A stretch of 42,252 nt of DNA from a virus. Positions 1-7,917 of the stretch are shown here, one piece after another. Made by a program: the position numbers and the translations under genes. Within the stretch, counting starts at the first letter, position 1, and every line of letters begins with the position of its first letter. The DNA lies in the IMG/VR virus record IMGVR_UViG_3300024353_000002, positions 1 to 42,252 of that record. One strand, written 5' to 3'. A model generated the notes under the pieces. That model was not told the DNA's origin, ran no database searches, and saw only the letters and a program-made list of their open reading frames with translations.

Positions 1-127
1 CGACTATCGCTTTGGAAGCAACTGAAGCCAGAGTCGGCGTGAGTCGCTTCACCATAGAGGCTGGTTGGTCGTCATACACTTGGACATGGGCAGTGGCTAA
101 AGGAGCATTCTTGTTCTTGGATTGAGC
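1..127. repeat. Terminal overlap of a circular assembly (left copy)
   Basis: These 127 bases are identical to 42126-42252. An exact direct repeat of this size at contig ends is the usual mark of a closed circle. An open reading frame continues through the join without interruption, which supports circularity rather than a true terminal repeat. Confidence 0.9.
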
Positions 128-430
128 TACGGTAACTATTGTCTCGGCATGGCTCAAATCTATCCATGCGGGGAAATAATATAGAAGAGGTCCGGAAGGT
201 GGCTGCCAAGATGGTTTATGCAGAGGACCAGCAGAGGTGAGAAGATAGCCAATTGTTCCAGGCTGAAGTTTATCCAGGACAGTATCTCCCCTGACAGTAA
301 GGTCACCCTTTGCCATAGCTAAAGCCAGTTCTTTAAGATTAGAGATGCCCATAGCCTGCCAGTTCTTATCAGCATCTATAATAAGCTCCGATAGCCTAGT
401 GATTCCTCCGCCTTTGGTTTCTACACTCAT
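1..430 (-). CDS. Tail-fibre-like protein, N-terminal part (gene crosses the circle junction)
   Basis: This is the first 143 codons of a 304-residue protein that continues through position 1 into 42125-41641. It starts at ATG 428-430 with GGAG about 10 bases upstream, overlapping the stop of the gene before it. The N-terminus carries the GGGITRLSELIIDADKNW motif shared with the proteins at 427-663 and 1593-1838. Then comes a GDL...D-L-PGTIGYLLTSAGP...PSW segment that resembles the short modules found in phage tail fibres. The remainder is probably a beta-rich receptor-binding or decoration domain; this is inference from context. It is the last of the fibre-like run before two paralogous structural proteins. 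Confidence 0.85.
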   Translation of the reverse strand, partial: MSVETKGGGITRLSELIIDADKNWQAMGISNLKELALAMAKGDLTVRGDTVLDKLQPGTIGYLLTSAGPLHKPSWQPPSGPLLYYFPAWIDLSHAETIVTVAQSKNKNAPLATAHVQVYDDQPASMVKRLTPTLASVASKAIV

Positions 431-663
431 GGATGACTCCAGATTGGGTCAGCCCCCAATCCCTGAGTAGTTAATATTGTGCCTATTGGCCCGGGACTGA
501 ATATGACTATTCCGACTCCATCAAATAGTGCCAAGTCGCCTTTCTGCATAGCCGCTGCTACCTCTCTAATGTTGCTTATACCCATAGCCTGCCAGTTCTT
601 ATCGGCATCTATGATTAGTTCCGACAGGCGAGTAATACCACCACCTAGCTCTTCAAGACTCAT
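427..663 (-). CDS. Small fibre-like protein with the shared GGGIT docking motif
   Basis: About 78 residues. I prefer the ATG at 663 because GGAGG lies nine bases upstream and the paralogues start at the same point (MS-E---GGGIT); an ATG at 705 would add 14 residues. Residues 7-30 match the LSELIIDADKNWQAMGI motif of two neighbours. The C-terminal half has the GDLALFDG...GPIGTILTTQG...P-W pattern of tail-fibre modules. It ends in ATGA overlap with the junction-crossing gene, so the two are probably translated together. Likely a virion surface or adaptor protein; exact role unknown. Confidence 0.8.
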   Translation of the reverse strand: MSLEELGGGITRLSELIIDADKNWQAMGISNIREVAAAMQKGDLALFDGVGIVIFSPGPIGTILTTQGLGADPIWSHP

Positions 664-722
664 CACATAGCCTCCAACATATGCCAAAAGCTCGGATAGT
701 TTCATCTGTTTTCATCCTAAGC

Positions 723-1211
723 CTAAGCTACCCTTTTCCAAGCATAGACTACACAGTAAGGTGGCAAGTGGCTAGGAGAATTATGACTCTGGGCTGCATG
801 TTGGCTTGGTTGAGTAAAGCTTGGAGCTGGATGAGTATGAGCTTCATCAGCGGCACCAGAGCCAGAAAGTCCTTTAACACCCGCCACGGCAGTCACACCT
901 ATTGCTCCAACTGCTCCTCCAGAGTGGGTGAGAGCAGGATGGTCAGCATGGGTATGAGTCTTTGCTCCGCCAGTTTCCTCAGCCACATCAAAGTCAGTAT
1001 CAGTCGCCTTTTGTCCAACTAGAAACTCCCCCTGTGCTATCTGACTCCAAGTTCCATAACCAAGGAGTGTACTCGGATTAGTAGCTACTACTGCCAAGAA
1101 TACTGAGCCAATAGGGAAGGCTTCACCACCTCCACCAGGATGGCTATGTAACACAGTCTGCCCCCCGCCAGTCAAAGCTGGATGAGCTGGATATTCCTTT
1201 TCCACAGCCAT
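723..1211 (-). CDS. Tail-collar/tip-like receptor-binding protein
   Basis: 162 residues. After a short glycine- and histidine-rich N-terminus comes FPIGSVFLAVV-TNP-TLLGYGTW-QI-GEFLVG, the hallmark of phage tail-collar or baseplate tip domains, and the protein ends in PPY-VVYAWKR as those domains do. Many His residues in H-H pairs between residues 80 and 150 recall the metal-binding His repeats of fibre tips. The ATG follows the TAA of the upstream gene directly and in the same frame, so translation is coupled, and readthrough would give one 285-residue fibre. Expected on the virion surface for host attachment. Confidence 0.88.
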   Translation of the reverse strand: MAVEKEYPAHPALTGGGQTVLHSHPGGGGEAFPIGSVFLAVVATNPSTLLGYGTWSQIAQGEFLVGQKATDTDFDVAEETGGAKTHTHADHPALTHSGGAVGAIGVTAVAGVKGLSGSGAADEAHTHPAPSFTQPSQHAAQSHNSPSHLPPYCVVYAWKRVA

Positions 1212-1580
1212 TTACGGCTCCACGGTATCGTTCTGCTCTATTTCGGTCTTGCCATCGGTATGCGTTTGAATCGCAATAATCTTCTTTTGCCCTGATGTCG
1301 GTCGGGAAATGACTATCTGCCTATCCAAGTCGGCTATGCCAACAATCTCATCACGGATCTGTGTTGCCGATGGATTGACCTCTGCGCCGTCTTCAATAGT
1401 ACTTAGCTTTTCCCCTTCTACAACCGTATAGGCTAGGTTTGTCGTGCCGTCCTGGAGGGCATCTGCGCTCACAGCAGTGGCTCTAGTCACCTGGTTAGAG
1501 GCGGCGTTTACCTTGTCTACTATCTGGTTATCTGAGTAGGTTTGCGCGTTGGGGTCTAAATATACCTTTTGAATTGCCAT
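1212..1580 (-). CDS. Tail-fibre-like protein with GAEVN module
   Basis: 122 residues, ATG at 1580 behind AAGGAGG. Residues 56-80 read KLSTIEDGAEVNPSATQI, the spacer module (KL-GIE-GAEVN) widespread in phage tail fibres and side-tail fibres. The first half is alpha-helical and Asn/Ala-rich, as in trimeric fibre shafts. Its stop TAA is followed at once by the in-frame ATG of the collar/tip protein. I infer a shaft segment that carries the tip. Confidence 0.85.
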   Translation of the reverse strand: MAIQKVYLDPNAQTYSDNQIVDKVNAASNQVTRATAVSADALQDGTTNLAYTVVEGEKLSTIEDGAEVNPSATQIRDEIVGIADLDRQIVISRPTSGQKKIIAIQTHTDGKTEIEQNDTVEP

Positions 1581-1592
1581 ATTAACCTCCTT

Positions 1593-1838
1593 CTAAGGCG
1601 CAGGGGTATCATCGTACTCTACGGCTACCAAGTTTATCGCAGGGTCAAAGTAGATATTTTTTATCTTGTACTTGTTGCTAGGCGGTAATGATAGCACTGT
1701 TATGTCCTTAACAGATGGTTCCTTTCCGTTAATAGGCTCTGGTAGATTTACGATGCGATGGACTTCCCAGTTCTTATCAGCGTCTATAATAAGCTCTGAC
1801 AACTTGGTGATTCCTCCGCCTCTGGTTTCTACACTCAT
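1593..1838 (-). CDS. Small protein with the shared GGGIT docking motif
   Basis: 81 residues from ATG 1838 (GAGG eight bases upstream; the start overlaps the preceding TGA). Residues 6-25 carry GGGITKLSELIIDADKNW, the third copy in this gene run. The rest does not resemble the other two copies: it is a short beta-rich domain ending in VAVEYDD. Because only the N-terminal motif is shared, it may be a docking peptide that places different surface domains on the same virion partner. No family recognised for the C-terminal part. Confidence 0.78.
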   Translation of the reverse strand: MSVETRGGGITKLSELIIDADKNWEVHRIVNLPEPINGKEPSVKDITVLSLPPSNKYKIKNIYFDPAINLVAVEYDDTPAP

Positions 1839-2842
1839 CACATTTCCTCGAGCATATAGCTGTAAGCAAGAGTCTTGGGGTTGTCGGCGGCATTATCACT
1901 CTGACAGGTCACTCTCAGCACATCAAAAATACCGACCGTGCCGTTAATTGTCCACCGACCAGGACCGTTCGCTGCAACGGTGAATGCCTGGCTGTATACT
2001 TGTGTCTCAACTCCGATGATTGGATGATACATTCTGATGGTGAGACTGCCGACGATGGTAGTCATATCAATAAATAGGCTGTGAACTTTATATCTCGTAT
2101 TTGCAGCGCCGATTAACACCAGATTAGTCTCTGCTGCCTGCCAGTTAGCAGCAAGGGAACCTCCAATTGGGGGTAGCCCCGCAAAGTTCATTATTCTGGC
2201 GAGAAAGGGATGAATAATAAGTATCTCATCTCCGATATCTACTGGCACTGTAAAGGCATTTGCTGTGAAATTTCCGGTGGCAGTACCGTAGTTTGTAATC
2301 AGCTGAGACTCGCCCTGCGGTGCTACGCTACCCCCAGCAGCATCCCTAAAGACAAAAGCATAGTATTGACCCAATCCACCGACTTCGGTGAACTTCCCGG
2401 CTCCGAGGCCAGCCAAAGTCGGTATGGTAAACTGGTTAGCGGCGGGGACAGCGGTGACTACACCATAATAGACAAGACCCTGATTGACACCAGTTGGGCC
2501 AACGGCTGCTAGTATAGCAGCAACCCAAGCAACCGGTATGGTACTGATATTGGGATGTAGCAAAAGGAGCTGGTCGCCAACAGCTAGAGGGGCCGTATAG
2601 GCGGCATGGGTGAAAGTTCCCGAGCCACTGACATAAGCACTAACCGCTGGCTGCTCGGCGTGGGGGGCTGTTGTTGTGCCGTTCGCCTTAGCCAGCACAT
2701 AGGCTGCATAGCCAACCAAAGCGCCGTCACCAAGTCCCGCCAGCCCAGCCGCCACAAACTGAGTAGCGCTGATAACCCGGGTAACTACTCCATAGTAGGC
2801 TAGGTCAGTTCTTATTTTGGGAAAGCTACTTGGGTCAGCCAC
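1838..2842 (-). CDS. Beta-rich virion protein with two tandem repeats
   Basis: 334 residues, GTG start at 2842 with AAAGGAG upstream. Residues about 12-115 and 120-230 are two copies of one domain: each starts YYGVVT-V--A-QF, has LAGLG-G, then a Y-AYV/YYAFV strand, and ends in VGDQLLLLHP or IGDEILIIHP. The last 100 residues form another beta-rich domain. No signal peptide or catalytic motif is visible. The position between probable capsid proteins and fibre modules suggests a spike or capsid decoration protein. Confidence 0.8.
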   Translation of the reverse strand: MADPSSFPKIRTDLAYYGVVTRVISATQFVAAGLAGLGDGALVGYAAYVLAKANGTTTAPHAEQPAVSAYVSGSGTFTHAAYTAPLAVGDQLLLLHPNISTIPVAWVAAILAAVGPTGVNQGLVYYGVVTAVPAANQFTIPTLAGLGAGKFTEVGGLGQYYAFVFRDAAGGSVAPQGESQLITNYGTATGNFTANAFTVPVDIGDEILIIHPFLARIMNFAGLPPIGGSLAANWQAAETNLVLIGAANTRYKVHSLFIDMTTIVGSLTIRMYHPIIGVETQVYSQAFTVAANGPGRWTINGTVGIFDVLRVTCQSDNAADNPKTLAYSYMLEEM

Positions 2843-2845
2843 CTC

Positions 2846-3391
2846 TTAGCTCCTTTGCTCCGCAGTGAATATTGCTATGGAGCCAGCTATGTTCGTACTG
2901 ACATAAATTACATTTGCGTTCTTGACGTAGTAAGTTATAGCCTCATTAAATACCAGCGGCCAGGCTGAATTTGGATTCGTACATTCTGCAGGAGTTCTCG
3001 CCACGAATATCAGAGAGCCCACAGCATTAAGAGGGGACGCCTTAATTGCTAAAGCCATGCCATCCGGTATTTCCATGTCAGAGGCTTGATAAGGCGTAGC
3101 GGCCGCAACGCATAGGATTGAGAAAGAGCGAGTACCTTTGGCGTTCGGCGGCCATCCCAACCCGCCTTCCAGCATAAGTGCCTGGATAGCGGCAACAGTC
3201 GCCAGTGTGTTCTCGTCAACTTTTTGCGCCGAGTCGGCGATGGCTATTACCAGCTGCATCAGCTCTTCGGGAATAGTCCCGGGGGGAGCTGCCTCTGCCT
3301 TGCCTGACTTTAGCCAAGCGAGAGCAGCCATAATAGCGGCAGCGGTGCTCATGCCGGCGGCGACTTTAGAAGATTGGTCGTCCTTAGACAT
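2846..3391 (-). CDS. Virion protein with helical N-terminus and beta-sandwich C-terminus
   Basis: 181 residues, ATG 3391 behind AAAGGAGG. The first 80 residues are alanine-rich and helical, with a possible amphipathic or membrane-touching stretch at residues 14-28. Residues 85-181 alternate hydrophobic strands ending in GSIAIFTAEQ, which suggests a beta-sandwich. It overlaps no neighbour and is evenly spaced in the late operon. I do not recognise a family; a base or fibre-anchoring protein is one possibility. Confidence 0.78.
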   Translation of the reverse strand: MSKDDQSSKVAAGMSTAAAIMAALAWLKSGKAEAAPPGTIPEELMQLVIAIADSAQKVDENTLATVAAIQALMLEGGLGWPPNAKGTRSFSILCVAAATPYQASDMEIPDGMALAIKASPLNAVGSLIFVARTPAECTNPNSAWPLVFNEAITYYVKNANVIYVSTNIAGSIAIFTAEQRS

Positions 3392-3403
3392 GAAGCACCT
3401 CCT

Positions 3404-3781
3404 TTAGCCGATTACAGCTACTTCTAACATAATGTCAATTGTGCCGCCACCTGCTAGAGCTGCTGGCCAGGCGACGATATCGGCGAACGACTCTACCTCG
3501 GGCAGGTTATCATAGATATCCTCAAGGTTGTTCATAGAAGCCATCGCCGGCAGCAGGACCGGTAGCCCTACAGTAGGTAAACCATTGCCTATTAAGACCC
3601 AGGTATTGCCTGCAGTGTTGTTGAACAGGTGCACCTTGAGTATTTTCACCGACTTGACGCCGACGAGCTGGCCAACGAGCACCGGTATGGTGAAGACAAC
3701 CAGTGAACCGCCAACACCGGCAGCAACCAAGTTGACAACGGGTCCAGTTACAACAATTCCCTCTTTATTTGCCAGTAACAT
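3404..3781 (-). CDS. Small beta-rich virion candidate
   Basis: 125 residues, ATG 3781 preceded by AAAGGAGG. It is strongly hydrophobic but patterned as beta strands (VVTGPVVNLVAAG, SLVVFTIPVLVG, TIDIMLEVAVIG) rather than as long membrane helices. It sits in a run of similarly sized beta-rich genes that follow the duplicated RNA leader. A minor capsid or turret protein is inferred from context only. Confidence 0.78.
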   Translation of the reverse strand: MLLANKEGIVVTGPVVNLVAAGVGGSLVVFTIPVLVGQLVGVKSVKILKVHLFNNTAGNTWVLIGNGLPTVGLPVLLPAMASMNNLEDIYDNLPEVESFADIVAWPAALAGGGTIDIMLEVAVIG

Positions 3782-3792
3782 TTTTACCTCCT

Positions 3793-4389
3793 TTAGTCAC
3801 CTATTCCCCGACCGGAGCACCAGACATCAGTGCACGGCGCCTTACCCATCTTGATAGCATTCACCAGCTCAGGGTCGGCGTTCTTGCCATCTCCCTCAAG
3901 GTTTACGGTGTGGAAACGGTAGCCGATGGCAATAAGGCGAACTGCGCCAAGAGCAAAGGCATGGCCGTTGATTGCCTCAACTGCGGGACGGTTATTCTGC
4001 CATACCGCTATCTCGGTCGAGACAAGATTGGGGTCACGGAACAGAATATTCATATCGACCGGGACCTGCAGGTTGCGAAGTTGGTATTTGGCGATGCCGG
4101 CGGGGTGGTAGAGCCGTATCTGTGCGTCATCGATGGGGTACCAGCGCCAGAGGCCGAACTCGCCGTCGGCCATCTCGAGGTTGACGATATTGACTCGGCC
4201 GCTCGGGGTTACTGGCGCCAAGCCAAGGCCGGCGGTAATGTCTATGCACTGAAATGGGGGGATACCCTCGAGGAAATCGACCTTTCGATAGTAGGTCTTC
4301 TGCTGGTAGTGGATGCCGACACTGTGATTTTGCAGGGCGACGGGATCGAACATCCCGACCTGCGCTTTGAAGATATAAAGATCAGGCAT
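3793..4389 (-). CDS. Virion candidate, possible capsid protein
   Basis: 198 residues, ATG 4389 with AAGGAGG. The sequence is soluble and beta-rich, with conserved-looking blocks FGLWRWYPIDDAQIRLYHP and YQLRNLQVPVDMNIL in the middle and two cysteines near the C-terminus. No enzyme motif. An antisense ORF spans the whole gene but has no ribosome-binding site and is ignored. Third after the leader of its transcription unit, so probably abundant; whether it is a capsid subunit cannot be told from sequence alone. Confidence 0.8.
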   Translation of the reverse strand: MPDLYIFKAQVGMFDPVALQNHSVGIHYQQKTYYRKVDFLEGIPPFQCIDITAGLGLAPVTPSGRVNIVNLEMADGEFGLWRWYPIDDAQIRLYHPAGIAKYQLRNLQVPVDMNILFRDPNLVSTEIAVWQNNRPAVEAINGHAFALGAVRLIAIGYRFHTVNLEGDGKNADPELVNAIKMGKAPCTDVWCSGRGIGD

Positions 4390-4445
4390 ATCAACCTCCT
4401 TTTCTGTCTCTATCTTCGGAGTTTGAATCCGATTATTTACTTATG

Positions 4446-4478
4446 AAGTTGGGGGGGGGTTGCCCCCTCCCAACTTTT
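4446..4478. terminator. G/C-run hairpin, terminator-like on the plus strand
   Basis: A near-perfect inverted repeat (AGTTGGGGG...CCCTCCCAACT) has a TTTTT tail on the plus strand and lies between two minus-strand late genes. On the minus strand it lacks a T-tail, so for the late mRNA it may be a stabilising or processing hairpin. On the plus strand it could stop antisense transcripts. Confidence 0.5.
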
Positions 4479-4488
4479 TCTACTTGGA

Positions 4489-4971
4489 TTAGTCACCAAC
4501 GGCGGTGGCTATTATGACACGGCACGATGTTAAGCCGACAGCTCCACCAACAGGGTTAGTCACAACGCTGTATGCCACTCGGCTACCGGGGTCAACAATA
4601 TCTACCGGTATTTTGACAGGGTATGGCAGTATAGCCGGTGCTATGTTTCCCGATGCTGTGGCTGCAGCGATGTGTATAAGGCTGAAATACCAGCCGGTGA
4701 CTATTACTGTTGTTGCCGCTACGGCGGCACCATCAGCACCACCATAGCCTAGGCTTACCCGCCAGCCCTGCTCCACAACAAGACCCCCAGCGGCGCTTAC
4801 AATGAAGCCGCATATCCACCATGGGACTGCTGGAGAGGCAGCGGCGGCAAATAGCTGCGCCCATGCACCTACGGCACAGGGAACCTCTGCGATCGGCAGT
4901 ACCTGGTAGCGGATATTGCCTGACTCAACTGCAGCCAGATATAGTTGGTCTACCTCAGACTTTAATGCCAT
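4489..4971 (-). CDS. Beta-rich virion candidate
   Basis: 160 residues, ATG 4971 with GGAG upstream. The N-terminus (ALKSEVDQLYLAAVESGNIRYQVLPI) resembles a scaffold-contacting helix followed by strands. The rest is glycine/alanine-rich beta structure with WWICGFIVSAAGG and VIVTGWYFSLIHIA segments. No catalytic residues are seen. Second gene after the probable capsid gene at 5037-5696. Function inferred only from position. Confidence 0.78.
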   Translation of the reverse strand: MALKSEVDQLYLAAVESGNIRYQVLPIAEVPCAVGAWAQLFAAAASPAVPWWICGFIVSAAGGLVVEQGWRVSLGYGGADGAAVAATTVIVTGWYFSLIHIAAATASGNIAPAILPYPVKIPVDIVDPGSRVAYSVVTNPVGGAVGLTSCRVIIATAVGD

Positions 4972-5036
4972 AGCTTTTTCTCCTTTCTCCCTTTCGGGTT
5001 ACTTGCCTAGATTAAGCTCGACCTTATTTAATTAAG

Positions 5037-5696
5037 TTAGGCTACGACAAGACCGCTGGTCTCAAACAGGAAGTTGTGGACATGGACTCGCGCACCAGCA
5101 GCGACAACAGCTCGGCCCAGAACCTGGATGGCAAAGAGTTCCTGTGGGTCTATAACCACAGCCTCGGAGAAGAAGGCGTCAGGCTCCCACCTTACCCCCA
5201 ACTGTTCCATGTCAAACTGCGCGATGATATTGCCTAGAGCGCCGCCCCTCCGGAAGATAAGGCGGGAAACGGGCATCGGAACAATGGGCGACTCAACGGA
5301 AACACCGTAGCAGACCATCAGCTTGCCCACGAGAAGCGTGTAAGCTGCCAGTGCGTTCAAGGCGCTGACAACACCGCCGACTGCCAAGGCTACCGTCAGC
5401 CATGAGTCCTGGGCAGCCGCCAAGGGGGCAGCGCCGAAGTCGGTCAGGGGTGCCAGCTCACGCTGGTCTATTGACCTCGGCCATTGGCCAGTCATTATAT
5501 AGTCGTGGATGAGCTGGACCCTGCTCTTCTTATTGGCCAGCGGAATGGGCTGCAGGTTGGGGACGTCGGCGTTGATATCGCCGATGCCTTTCAGGCCGCA
5601 CCTCTCCAGACCGGCTGCTAGGGCATTTAACCGGTATTCTTTCTTCTCCATCAGGGACATATCGCCGGACATAACCAGATAATTTCGTGAAGCCAT
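5037..5696 (-). CDS. Candidate major virion (capsid) protein
   Basis: 219 residues, ATG 5696 with AAGGAGG ten bases upstream. The N-terminal 85 residues are mixed, including a basic stretch (ANKKSRVQLIHDYI). Residues 90-219 are a run of hydrophobic strands ending RVHVHNFLFETSGLVVA. It is the first soluble gene after a dedicated promoter and the long RNA leader, the place where the most abundant virion protein is often encoded. There is no HK97-fold signature that I can recognise. The capsid role is inference; virion proteomics or structure prediction would decide it. Confidence 0.8.
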   Translation of the reverse strand: MASRNYLVMSGDMSLMEKKEYRLNALAAGLERCGLKGIGDINADVPNLQPIPLANKKSRVQLIHDYIMTGQWPRSIDQRELAPLTDFGAAPLAAAQDSWLTVALAVGGVVSALNALAAYTLLVGKLMVCYGVSVESPIVPMPVSRLIFRRGGALGNIIAQFDMEQLGVRWEPDAFFSEAVVIDPQELFAIQVLGRAVVAAGARVHVHNFLFETSGLVVA

Positions 5697-5746
5697 CAGT
5701 GTAAACCTCCTTCAGACTTCTTTTTTTCTCGCACTCCAGCTTTATT

Positions 5747-6169
5747 CTAGAATGCGACTGCCTGTTCCAATTCAGGCTGATAGGTTCTTTGCGTTACCCT
5801 ACCCTCAGCGAGTTGTTTGGTGGCTCTGGCTCTCTCGATAACTCGCTGCGCCTCCTGGATTGCTGCCGATCCGGCTCCACCCCTGCTCGCGGCACCCATG
5901 GACGTGGACAGGTTGTAGGCGAATCTGGGCAGGTCATAGAGGAAGCCGTGGGAGACATGCTCCGACCAGCGCTCCCAGCGTTTCATCCACCCGAAGACGC
6001 TGATGAGAGTGGCGGCGAGGCCGACGCCGAGATAGGTGTAGAAGGACGCCTTCTTGAAGATGTCCTTGCTGGTGATTTTGCCGTCGGCAATACGCTTGTT
6101 ATCCCACCACTCGGCAAGGGTAACGGCACCGCCATAGGCAATTTCGCCAAAATCCTCAATCCTGATCAT
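5747..6169 (-). CDS. Membrane protein with YDLPxFAY domain
   Basis: 140 residues, ATG 6169 with AAAGGAGG. One membrane helix at about residues 44-62 (YTYLGVGLAATLISVFGW). The C-terminal region holds YDLPRFAYNL followed about 20 residues later by EAQRVIERARATK. The same arrangement occurs in the early protein at 16420-16644. First gene of the second late transcription unit, directly behind leader units 1-3. Possibly a virion membrane or internal protein. Confidence 0.82.
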   Translation of the reverse strand: MIRIEDFGEIAYGGAVTLAEWWDNKRIADGKITSKDIFKKASFYTYLGVGLAATLISVFGWMKRWERWSEHVSHGFLYDLPRFAYNLSTSMGAASRGGAGSAAIQEAQRVIERARATKQLAEGRVTQRTYQPELEQAVAF

Positions 6170-6183
6170 AATTTCCTCCTTTA

Positions 6184-6563
6184 TCTGAAATACCGCACTC
6201 GACCTGTGCGGTGGGAAGCAACTCTCTCCAAAAGGAAAGCCGGGAAGCTTTCAACCTTTTATTGAAAGTTGCTTCCCGGCTTTCCTCAATTTTAAGTCTA
6301 TCTGTGCGGTGGGCGAGCACTCCGGTCAAAAGAAGAGAGGGCTAGCTCTCAGACTCTCGCCCGAAAGTGCTAGCCCTCTCTTTAACTATTTTTACTCTAA
6401 ACCTATTTTAGAAAGGTGATTTTCCTGATTATTATTCCCTCCCTCACTAAGAATTACTGCACTCGACCTGTGCAGTGGGCGAGCACCTTGTCTAAAAAGC
6501 GAGAGGGGTGAGCTCCCGAGCCTTCTTAGCTCAAGAGTGCTCACCCCTCTCTTTAACTACTCT
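6184..6563 (-). promoter_or_regulatory. Leader A: three terminator-like hairpin units ahead of the virion genes
   Basis: Unit 1 has a 15-bp hairpin (6234-6248 with 6271-6285) and an 11-base strand at 6213-6223 exactly complementary to 6267-6277. Unit 2 has a 13-bp hairpin (6334-6346 with 6369-6381). Unit 3 has a 13-bp hairpin (6501-6513 with 6539-6551). Units 1 and 3 also have a small stem, ACCGCAC/GTGCGGT or ACTGCAC/GTGCAGT, around the fixed seven-base loop TCGACCT (plus-strand reading). The C/G to T/A change on both sides keeps the stem. Read on the minus strand, each main hairpin is followed by a strand that can open it, then the small stem. Most of it recurs at 15160-15394. Confidence 0.75.
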
Positions 6564-6569
6564 AACTTA

Positions 6570-6598
6570 AAAATATCACTAAGCTAATTGTTTGTCAA
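6570..6598 (-). promoter_or_regulatory. Late promoter 2, minus strand
   Basis: On the minus strand TTGACA (6598-6593), a 17-bp spacer and TATTTT (6575-6570). It lies just past the stop of the gene at 6609 and directs transcription into leader A and the virion genes. The expected start is near 6563. Confidence 0.7.
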
Positions 6599-6608
6599 GC
6601 CTTTACAC

Positions 6609-7319
6609 CTATTTCTTTTTAGACATGGCTTTCACGGCGATAACGCCAACGCCGAGCGCCGCAACTCCACCAATAACCCACGGCCATATAGAAGGCTTTG
6701 TCACTACTTCTTCTTCAGCTATTTGGTCAAGGTACCCCCGCAGCTCCGCCTCAGACATTGCCTCTAGGGTATCTATAGGAGTTGGTGTTCGTTCCCAGTA
6801 TTCCTCAGAGTCCTGAATAGTCATGATTAAAGTTTCTTTACCCCAACCTGGCTTGACATCTTTGAGTGCTGGATTACGTTTATAGGTGAAAGGCTTGATT
6901 AGACAATTATATATCACTATGATGAGGCCGATTGAAGCCAGAATAAGAAGAAGCGGTCCCACCCACCAGACTACTCCGGTAGACATTCCTAATCCCGCTG
7001 CTACCGTTGGGGATGTGCCGATGATTTCTATCCGCCAGTTGGTCCACGGGCGCCAAGGGTCCTCGTCAACATAGACCCTCGTCTCCATGACCCGACCACC
7101 CGCCTTTCTCACCTCATCTTCACAATGGGCTGCAAATCTACCGGCTACCCAACTAGCCGGTGTGAACGGGATAGTCGTGAAGGTAAAGGTGACAGTATCG
7201 CACGGGCCGTCATAGATATAGGCGTAGGGGTAAATAGTCTCCTCTAGGAGCACAAGAGTAGGAGGAACCCCGACAGCATTTAATACTACCCCTTCCCATT
7301 TATCAAGAGTAGTTGTCAT
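6609..7319 (-). CDS. Membrane protein, two helices
   Basis: 236 residues, ATG 7319 with AAGGAG. Residues 1-105 form a soluble domain with strand pattern and two cysteines. A helix at about 115-140 (VVWWVGPLLLILASIGLIIVIY) is followed by a charged linker, and a second helix lies near 212-230 before a lysine-rich tail (MSKKK). Last gene of the first late unit. It could sit in the host or virion membrane; no family recognised. Confidence 0.82.
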   Translation of the reverse strand: MTTTLDKWEGVVLNAVGVPPTLVLLEETIYPYAYIYDGPCDTVTFTFTTIPFTPASWVAGRFAAHCEDEVRKAGGRVMETRVYVDEDPWRPWTNWRIEIIGTSPTVAAGLGMSTGVVWWVGPLLLILASIGLIIVIYNCLIKPFTYKRNPALKDVKPGWGKETLIMTIQDSEEYWERTPTPIDTLEAMSEAELRGYLDQIAEEEVVTKPSIWPWVIGGVAALGVGVIAVKAMSKKK

Positions 7320-7328
7320 TTCTACTCC

Positions 7329-7859
7329 TTAATATGCGTAGTAGGTTACCACTGCTGACCAGTAACCAGCTAGGTCAACGACAGCAATGTTAATTCTCGC
7401 TCTGAGTTTCACATTTACACCTTGGGCAAGTAAAAACCAATCAATCCCTGCAGGAGGGCATACTAGGGTGGTCCCATCAGGCTTGGTAACTACGATCCCA
7501 ACGCCGGTTTTTATGGCTGCGGTTGACAGATTGGTTACATCAACATGAAGCTCAAAGCTTTCCCCAAACTTCTTCACTGTTACCGGGGCAGTCTTGACAG
7601 ACACCAATCCTGTTTCGCCTTTACTGACGAAAACATCATCAATGCGCCCAGCTAAGGTTGCAACCGCATCTAGCACTTTTCCTGACCAAGTTTTCAAAAT
7701 AGTTGAGCCAGGTGCAGCTGTGCGGTATACGCCTTGAGGTGTAACCACCACTTCGTCTAAAGCAAAAGCATTCTCAATTGCTGAAGGTATTGGTGTCCGA
7801 AAAGTGGGTGGCACCATTCGTACTTCCCCTTCAATATCCCACTGCTCTCTGTTTAGCAT
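7329..7859 (-). CDS. Ig-like domain protein
   Basis: 176 residues, ATG 7859 behind AAGGAGG. Residues 90-176 read as one Ig-like/CARDB-type domain (VSVKTAPVTVKKFGESFELHVDVTN pattern, then a strand ending YWSAVVTYYAY). The first 85 residues are a separate region with AVATLAGRIDDVF. The gene has its own promoter and tandem operator just upstream. Probably a virion surface or adhesion protein. Confidence 0.8.
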   Translation of the reverse strand: MLNREQWDIEGEVRMVPPTFRTPIPSAIENAFALDEVVVTPQGVYRTAAPGSTILKTWSGKVLDAVATLAGRIDDVFVSKGETGLVSVKTAPVTVKKFGESFELHVDVTNLSTAAIKTGVGIVVTKPDGTTLVCPPAGIDWFLLAQGVNVKLRARINIAVVDLAGYWSAVVTYYAY

Positions 7860-7888
7860 GAGTTACCTCCTTACTCTATTACTCTAGC

Positions 7889-7917
7889 ACTTTGGGTGAC
7901 CACTTTTGGGTGACCAC
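7889..7917 (-). promoter_or_regulatory. Tandem 13-bp operator
   Basis: Two exact copies of TTTGGGTGACCAC (7891-7903 and 7905-7917) spaced by 14 bp lie just downstream of the promoter at 7932-7961, where a bound repressor would block transcription of the Ig-like protein gene. Confidence 0.6.

Noticed and set aside
3769-4446. 225-residue plus-strand ORF antisense to a late gene
   Set aside because: No ribosome-binding site, no promoter, and the opposite frame has a perfect one with the neighbours' spacing.
6334-6381. Hammerhead ribozyme in leader unit 2 (plus strand has GAAA next to a long stem)
   Set aside because: No CUGANGA core on either strand nearby.
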